Shown one piece after another: positions 60,262 through 64,000 of a stretch of DNA of 64,000 nt. Each line of letters opens with the position of its first letter. Position 1 is the first letter of the stretch. The position numbers and the translations under genes were made by a program. The stretch covers positions 1,938,501 through 2,002,500 of the forward strand of contig NZ_CP116304.1 of the NCBI RefSeq assembly GCF_028010285.1, written 5' to 3'. Under the pieces are notes generated by a model, which saw nothing but the letters and a program-made list of their open reading frames with translations, did not search any database and had not been told where the DNA came from. The DNA is from Pseudomonas sp. Q1-7 (GTDB lineage Bacteria; Pseudomonadota; Gammaproteobacteria; Pseudomonadales; Pseudomonadaceae).

Positions 60262-61044
60262 ATGGACCTTCAACTTGAAAACCGCAGTGCCCTGGTGTGC
60301 GGTGGCAGCTCCGGGCTGGGTTTCGCGGTGGCCGAAGCCTTGGCCAGAGAAGGGGCGCGGGTTTGCCTGTTGGCGCGCAATCTGTCGAAGCTGGACCTGG
60401 CGGTGGAGCGCATCCGCAGGGCGGGCGGCGAGGCTCAGGCGGTGGCGGTGGACCTGAACGACCTGGGCGCAGTGGACATGGCCATCGAGCAGGTGGTGGC
60501 GGCCATCGGCGCGCCGGACATTCTGGTCGCCAACAACGGCGGGCCGCCGCCGGTCAACGCGGTGGAGTTCGACCCGCAGCTCTGGCACCGCCAGCTGGAT
60601 GCCATGTTGCTGAGCACCATGGCGCTGGTGAACGCCTTTCTTCCCAGCATGCGCCAGCGGCGTTTCGGTCGCATCCTGATGATTTCTTCCACCAGCGTGG
60701 TGGAGCCGATTCCCGGGCTGGTGCTGTCCAGCGCCCTGCGCGGCGCCCTGGCCAACTGGGCCAAGACGCTGTCGGCCGAGGTGGCCGCCGACGGTGTGAC
60801 GGTGAATACCCTGATGCCCGGCTCCTTCTGGACCGAGCGCACCGAGAACCTGCTGCTGCGCGCCGCCGAACGCAGCGGCAACCCGGTGGCGAGCCTGATG
60901 GCCAAGGAGCAGGCGGCGATTCCGGTGGGGCGCTATGGCGCGGCGGAGGAGTTCGGCGCCATGGCGGCGTTCCTCGCCAGCCCCTTGGCCAGCTATGTCA
61001 CCGGGGCGCGGATTCCGGTGGATGGCGGGGTGTTGAAGGGGTAG
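60262..61044 (+). CDS. Atypical short-chain dehydrogenase/reductase
   Basis: A 260-residue Rossmann-fold SDR: ALVCGGSSGLGFAVAEALAREGA is the cofactor loop, ILVANNGGPPP the NNAG-equivalent and PVDGGVLKG the C-terminal end. The usual catalytic Tyr-x-x-x-Lys is missing. After ISSTSVVEPIPGLVL the sequence reads SSALRGALANWAKTL, so Ser replaces Tyr and Arg replaces Lys. This is a known feature of a subgroup of FabG-like SDRs whose activity is uncertain. AAGGAG lies 10 bases upstream of the ATG. It follows the aldehyde dehydrogenase on the same strand and may share its regulation. Confidence 0.9.
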   Translation: MDLQLENRSALVCGGSSGLGFAVAEALAREGARVCLLARNLSKLDLAVERIRRAGGEAQAVAVDLNDLGAVDMAIEQVVAAIGAPDILVANNGGPPPVNAVEFDPQLWHRQLDAMLLSTMALVNAFLPSMRQRRFGRILMISSTSVVEPIPGLVLSSALRGALANWAKTLSAEVAADGVTVNTLMPGSFWTERTENLLLRAAERSGNPVASLMAKEQAAIPVGRYGAAEEFGAMAAFLASPLASYVTGARIPVDGGVLKG

Positions 61045-61054
61045 GGCAGGCCCT

Positions 61055-61470
61055 TAGGATGGGTAGAGCCTGCGAAACCCATCCATCCTGACTGATGGGT
61101 TTCGCTTCGCTCTACCACATCCTACATATCGTTCTTCCGAGGACATTCACCAGGCCCGTAGGATGGGTAGAGCCTGCGAAACCCATCCATTCTGACTGAT
61201 GGGTTTCGCTTCGCTCTACCACATCCTACATATCGTTCTTCTGAGGACATTTACCAGGCCCGTAGGATGGGTAGAGCCTGCGAAACCCATCCATCCTGAC
61301 TGATGGGTTTCGCTTCGCTCTACCACATCCTACATATCGTTCTTCTGAGGACATTCACCACGCGCACGAGCCCGTAGGATGGGTAGAGCCTGCGAAACCC
61401 ATCCATCCTGACTGATGGGTTTCGCTTCGCTCTACCACATCCTACATGTCGTTCTTCTGAGGACATTCAC
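61055..61470. repeat. Tandem array of four 104-112 bp units (GTAGGATGGGT family)
   Basis: Copies of AGGATGGGTAGAGCCTGCG start at 61056, 61160, 61264 and 61376, spaced 104, 104 and 112 bp. Each unit has an inverted repeat (GCGAAACCCATCCAT against GATGGGTTTCGCTTCGC, then CCACATCCTAC) followed by GTTCTTCTGAGGACATTCAC. The last copy runs into the stop codon of the glutamate-synthase-like gene, and the earlier junctions carry pieces of that gene's end (CAGGCCC, CGCGCACGAGCCC). No unique spacers, so not CRISPR. Confidence 0.9.
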
Positions 61471-63080
61471 CAGGCGCACGAGGGCTCGAAGCTGTCGGCC
61501 CGCGCCATGGCCCACATGCGTTCGTAGAAGTCCGCTTCGATCTTGTCGTTCAGCAGGTCGCCCGGCTTGAGGAAGACGTGTATCTGCGAGAACAGGCGGA
61601 TTTCCTTGTCCGAGACGCGCCGCACCAGGTGGCGCGGTTCCAGTTGGTTGGGGTGTTCCAGGCCGGCGGCGGCGAGCATTTCCGCCAGGGTCTTCAAGGT
61701 GTTGCGGTGGAACATCTGCACCCGCTGGGCCTTGTCCGGGACCACCAGCGCGCGTTGGCGCAGCTTGTCCTGGGTGGCGACGCCGGTTGGGCATTTGTTG
61801 GTGTGGCACGACTGCGACTGAATGCAGCCGATGGCGAACATGAAACCGCGCGCCGAGTTGGCCCAGTCGGCACCGAGCGCCAGCACGCTGGCGATGTCGA
61901 AGGCGCTGATGATCTTGCCGCTGGCGCCAAGCTTGATCTTGTCCCGCAGGTTCAGGCCCACCAGGGTGTTGTGCACGAAGAGCAGGCCCTCGCGCAGGGG
62001 CACGCCGATGTGGTCGGTGAATTCCAGGGGCGCCGCGCCGGTGCCGCCTTCCTTGCCGTCGATGACGATGAAGTCCGGCAGGATGCCGGTTTCCAGCATG
62101 GCCTTGGCGATACCCATGAATTCCCAGGGGTGGCCCAGGCAGAGCTTGAAGCCCACCGGCTTGCCCCCGGACAGCTCGCGCAGCCGGGCGATGAACCGCA
62201 TCATTTCGATGGGAGTGGAGAAGGCGCTGTGGCGCGCGGGGGAGACGCAGTCTTCGCCCATGGGCACGCCACGGGTGAGGGAAATTTCCTCGGTGATCTT
62301 GTGCTTGGGCAGGATGCCGCCGTGGCCGGGCTTGGCGCCCTGGCTCAGCTTGATTTCGATCATTCGCACCTGCGGGCTTTGCGCCTGGGCGGCGAAGCGT
62401 TCCGGGTCGAACTGGCCGTCGCTGGTGCGGCAGCCGAAGTAGCCGCTGCCCAGTTCCCATACCAGGTCGCCGCCGTTCTCGCGGTGGTAGGGGCTGATGC
62501 TGCCTTCGCCGGTGTCGTGGTAGAAGTTGCCGAGCTTGGCGCCCCGGTTGAGGGCGCGGATGGCGTTGGCGCTGAGGGAGCCGAAGCTCATGGCGGAGAT
62601 GTTGAACACCGAGGCCGAATAGGGTTGCGCGCATTGCGGGCCGCCCACCACCACGCGGAAGCTGGACGGGTCGCTGAGGGGCGCCGGGCGCATGGAGTGG
62701 CCGATGAATTCGTAGCCGGCCTGGTAGACGTCGATCAGGGTGCCGAAGGGCTTGTCGCCGCCTTCGTTCTTCGCCCGCGCGTAGACCAGCGAGCGCTGGG
62801 CGCGGGAGAAGGGCAGGCGTTCGTCGTCGCTTTCCAGCAGGTACTGGCGGATCTCCGGGCGGATGCTTTCCACCAAATAGCGGATGTTGCCGAGGATCGG
62901 GTAGTTGCGGCGCACCGCGTGGCGCGACTGCAGCAGGTCGAAGATGCCCAGCAGGCTGAGGGCGCCGGTGAGCAGGGTGAAGGGCCAGACCCAGTCATGC
63001 TCGACGAAGGGCAGGCTGAACAGGGTGAACAGCACGCAGAAGGCGAAGAAGGCGTAGCGGCTCAGCAGCGAAAGGCTCAT
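61467..63080 (-). CDS. Membrane-anchored FMN-binding glutamate-synthase-domain protein
   Basis: A 537-residue protein. Two N-terminal hydrophobic segments (about 7-26 and 30-47) precede a GltS-like FMN-binding barrel: MSFGSLSANAIRALNRGAK, KPGHGGILPKHKITEEIS, FIVIDGKEGGTGAAPLEF and the iron-sulfur cluster motif CIQSQSCHTNKCPTGV. It has the central synthase domain of glutamate synthase but neither the amidotransferase nor the C-terminal domain. AAGGAG lies upstream of the ATG at 63080. Proteins of this stand-alone type are common in Pseudomonas; the reaction is not established. Confidence 0.9.
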   Translation of the reverse strand: MSLSLLSRYAFFAFCVLFTLFSLPFVEHDWVWPFTLLTGALSLLGIFDLLQSRHAVRRNYPILGNIRYLVESIRPEIRQYLLESDDERLPFSRAQRSLVYARAKNEGGDKPFGTLIDVYQAGYEFIGHSMRPAPLSDPSSFRVVVGGPQCAQPYSASVFNISAMSFGSLSANAIRALNRGAKLGNFYHDTGEGSISPYHRENGGDLVWELGSGYFGCRTSDGQFDPERFAAQAQSPQVRMIEIKLSQGAKPGHGGILPKHKITEEISLTRGVPMGEDCVSPARHSAFSTPIEMMRFIARLRELSGGKPVGFKLCLGHPWEFMGIAKAMLETGILPDFIVIDGKEGGTGAAPLEFTDHIGVPLREGLLFVHNTLVGLNLRDKIKLGASGKIISAFDIASVLALGADWANSARGFMFAIGCIQSQSCHTNKCPTGVATQDKLRQRALVVPDKAQRVQMFHRNTLKTLAEMLAAAGLEHPNQLEPRHLVRRVSDKEIRLFSQIHVFLKPGDLLNDKIEADFYERMWAMARADSFEPSCAW

Positions 63081-63221
63081 GCGGACTCCTTGTTTACAGG
63101 TATCGGCATAGGGTAGTGCCTGCGAGCAGGAAATGCCTTTCGACGGCTCAAGATCGGGCTGTAGGAAGGGGCCGCGGGTTGTGCAGGGGCCTTTGATCGT
63201 GAGAGCAACTGCCTTTTCCTG

Positions 63222-63364
63222 TGGGGGCGATTTCAATCGCCAAGCGGACCGCAGGTTCGCCCTGTCGCGCCCAAGGGGGTGATGCCTGGGTTTGGTGGAT
63301 AGAAGAGCGCTATCCACCCTACGGGCCAGCTGCGCTGGCCAATCGCGAATGAGTTCGCCCCCAC
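63222..63364. repeat. Nested palindromic repeats upstream of the glutamate-synthase-like gene
   Basis: GTGGGGGCGATTTCAATCGCC at the left and GCGAATGAGTTCGCCCCCAC at the right form outer arms. Inside, GGTGGATAGAAGAGCGC and TATCCACCCTAC are a short copy of the GTAGGGTGGA family. The 353-bp gap 63081-63433 otherwise holds the promoter of the upstream-facing gene and a terminator. Confidence 0.8.
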
Positions 63365-63390
63365 GAAGAGCAGGACCGGGCCTGGGCCAC

Positions 63391-63417
63391 AAAAAAACGG
63401 CCCCGAAGGGCCGTTTT
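63391..63417 (-). terminator. Intrinsic terminator of livF-like gene
   Basis: A 10-bp perfect stem, AAAACGGCCC and GGGCCGTTTT, with loop CGAA has a run of seven T on the minus-strand side. It lies 17 bp after the stop of the ABC ATPase gene. Confidence 0.92.
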
Positions 63418-63433
63418 CTGCTGCAGCGAGCGT

Positions 63434-64000
63434 TTAGCCGCCGAGGTAGGCGTCGCGCACCTTGGGGTCATTGAGCAAGTCTTCGCCGCTGCCTTGCATG
63501 ACGATGTGGCCGTTTTCCAGCACATAGCCACGGTCGGCCAGCTTGAGCGCCTGGTTGGCGTTCTGTTCCACCAGGAAGATGGTCACGCCGTCCTTCCGCA
63601 GCTGTTCGATGATGTCGAAGATCTGCTGGATGATGATGGGCGCCAGGCCCAGGGACGGTTCGTCGAGCAGCAGCAGCTTGGGCTTGCTCATCAGCGCGCG
63701 GCCGATGGCGAGCATTTGCTGTTCGCCGCCGGACATGGTGCCGGCACGCTGCTCGAAACGCTCCTTCAGGCGCGGAAACAGGTGCAGCACCTTGTCCATC
63801 TGCTCCTGGAAGTCGCCCTTGGCGGTGAAGAAGCCGCCCATGGCCAGGTTCTCTTCGACGGTCAGGCGGGCGAACACGCGGCGGCCTTCCGGCACGACGG
63901 CAATGCTCTTGCGCATGATGTCGCAGGATTCCTGGCCCACCAGTTCTTCGCCTTCATAGCGAATGCTGCCGCTGGCCGCGCGCGGCGAGCCGCAGAGGGT
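63434..64000 (-). CDS. livF: Branched-chain amino acid ABC transporter ATP-binding protein, 5' end cut off
   Basis: The C-terminal 188 residues of a LivF/BraG-type ATPase that powers high-affinity uptake of branched-chain amino acids. The frame stays open to the window edge, so the start and Walker A lie outside. Visible are SIAVVPEGRRVFARLTVEENLAMGG, the ABC signature MSGGEQQMLAIGRAL, Walker B LLLLDEPSLGLAP and the H-loop-equivalent region TIFLVEQNA (Q/N rather than H, as is normal for LivF). Usual length is about 233 residues. It is last gene of its operon, with a strong terminator after it. Confidence 0.93.
   Translation of the reverse strand, partial: TLCGSPRAASGSIRYEGEELVGQESCDIMRKSIAVVPEGRRVFARLTVEENLAMGGFFTAKGDFQEQMDKVLHLFPRLKERFEQRAGTMSGGEQQMLAIGRALMSKPKLLLLDEPSLGLAPIIIQQIFDIIEQLRKDGVTIFLVEQNANQALKLADRGYVLENGHIVMQGSGEDLLNDPKVRDAYLGG

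Noticed and set aside
61055-61470. CRISPR array
   Set aside because: Units follow each other with no unique spacers, and each unit is internally palindromic and over 100 bp. No cas genes. The same applies to 3901-4215.

Overview
The window is about 66% GC, with dense short-spaced operons and the gene content of a Pseudomonas chromosome in the broad sense: phhABC/phhR, fruBKA with fruR, copAB, mdtJI, a braG/livF-type ABC protein and typical Pseudomonas palindromic intergenic repeats. The species cannot be fixed from the sequence. I see no rRNA, tRNA, CRISPR array, transposase or integrase. Both edges cut genes: an aldehyde dehydrogenase on the left and a LivF-like ATPase on the right.

Layout. 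1-3847: aldehyde dehydrogenase, APC permease and FeaR-like regulator, probably aromatic amine (phenylethylamine/tyramine) catabolism. 3901-4215: 105-bp tandem repeats. 4222-10966: fructose PTS regulon with a Cra/FruR operator between fruR and fruB. 11066: ribosome rescue factor arfB. 11598-15867: phenylalanine hydroxylation operon phhABC and its divergent activator phhR, with a PhhR box between them. 16130-19211: SMR transporters mdtJI, then a divergent LysR / azoreductase / SMR set. 19365-22469: an unusual bifunctional PBP-like protein. 22847-24153: VOC protein and aldo/keto reductase.

24319-41857 is the most interesting part. It holds a periplasmic HlyD-like adaptor, a membrane HlyD protein with a GAF-like N-terminus, an M50 (site-2-protease-like) membrane protein fused to a HlyD segment, a GNAT acetyltransferase, a DUF6916 protein, two phage-tail-collar-domain proteins, a 3109-residue repeat protein with an N-terminal LEPRMMFDGA motif and a DUF4347 domain, and a TolC-family lipoprotein. 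No ABC ATPase is present. The set looks like an envelope-spanning export machine built around a membrane protease, with a giant surface protein as the likely substrate.

42153-45860: copper operon copA, Met/His-rich small protein, copB and a cytochrome c with a His-rich tail, under a CopR-type box. 45985-48463: FMN reductase, fatty acid hydroxylase and AraC regulator. 48581-50958: DUF3300/DUF2950 pair. 51063-56827: a membrane protein, ahpD-like/grxC with an AraC regulator, Lrp/EamA, and small proteins. 56875-58466: DUF4287, ppiC and LysR. 58605-61044: aldehyde dehydrogenase and an atypical SDR. 61055-61470: a second tandem array (about 104-112 bp units) abutting an FMN-binding glutamate-synthase-like gene, followed by livF.

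Four families of palindromic intergenic repeats recur throughout, and in places they supply the stop codons of genes or sit inside operons. All assignments come from reading the translated sequence and recalling families; no database search was run.
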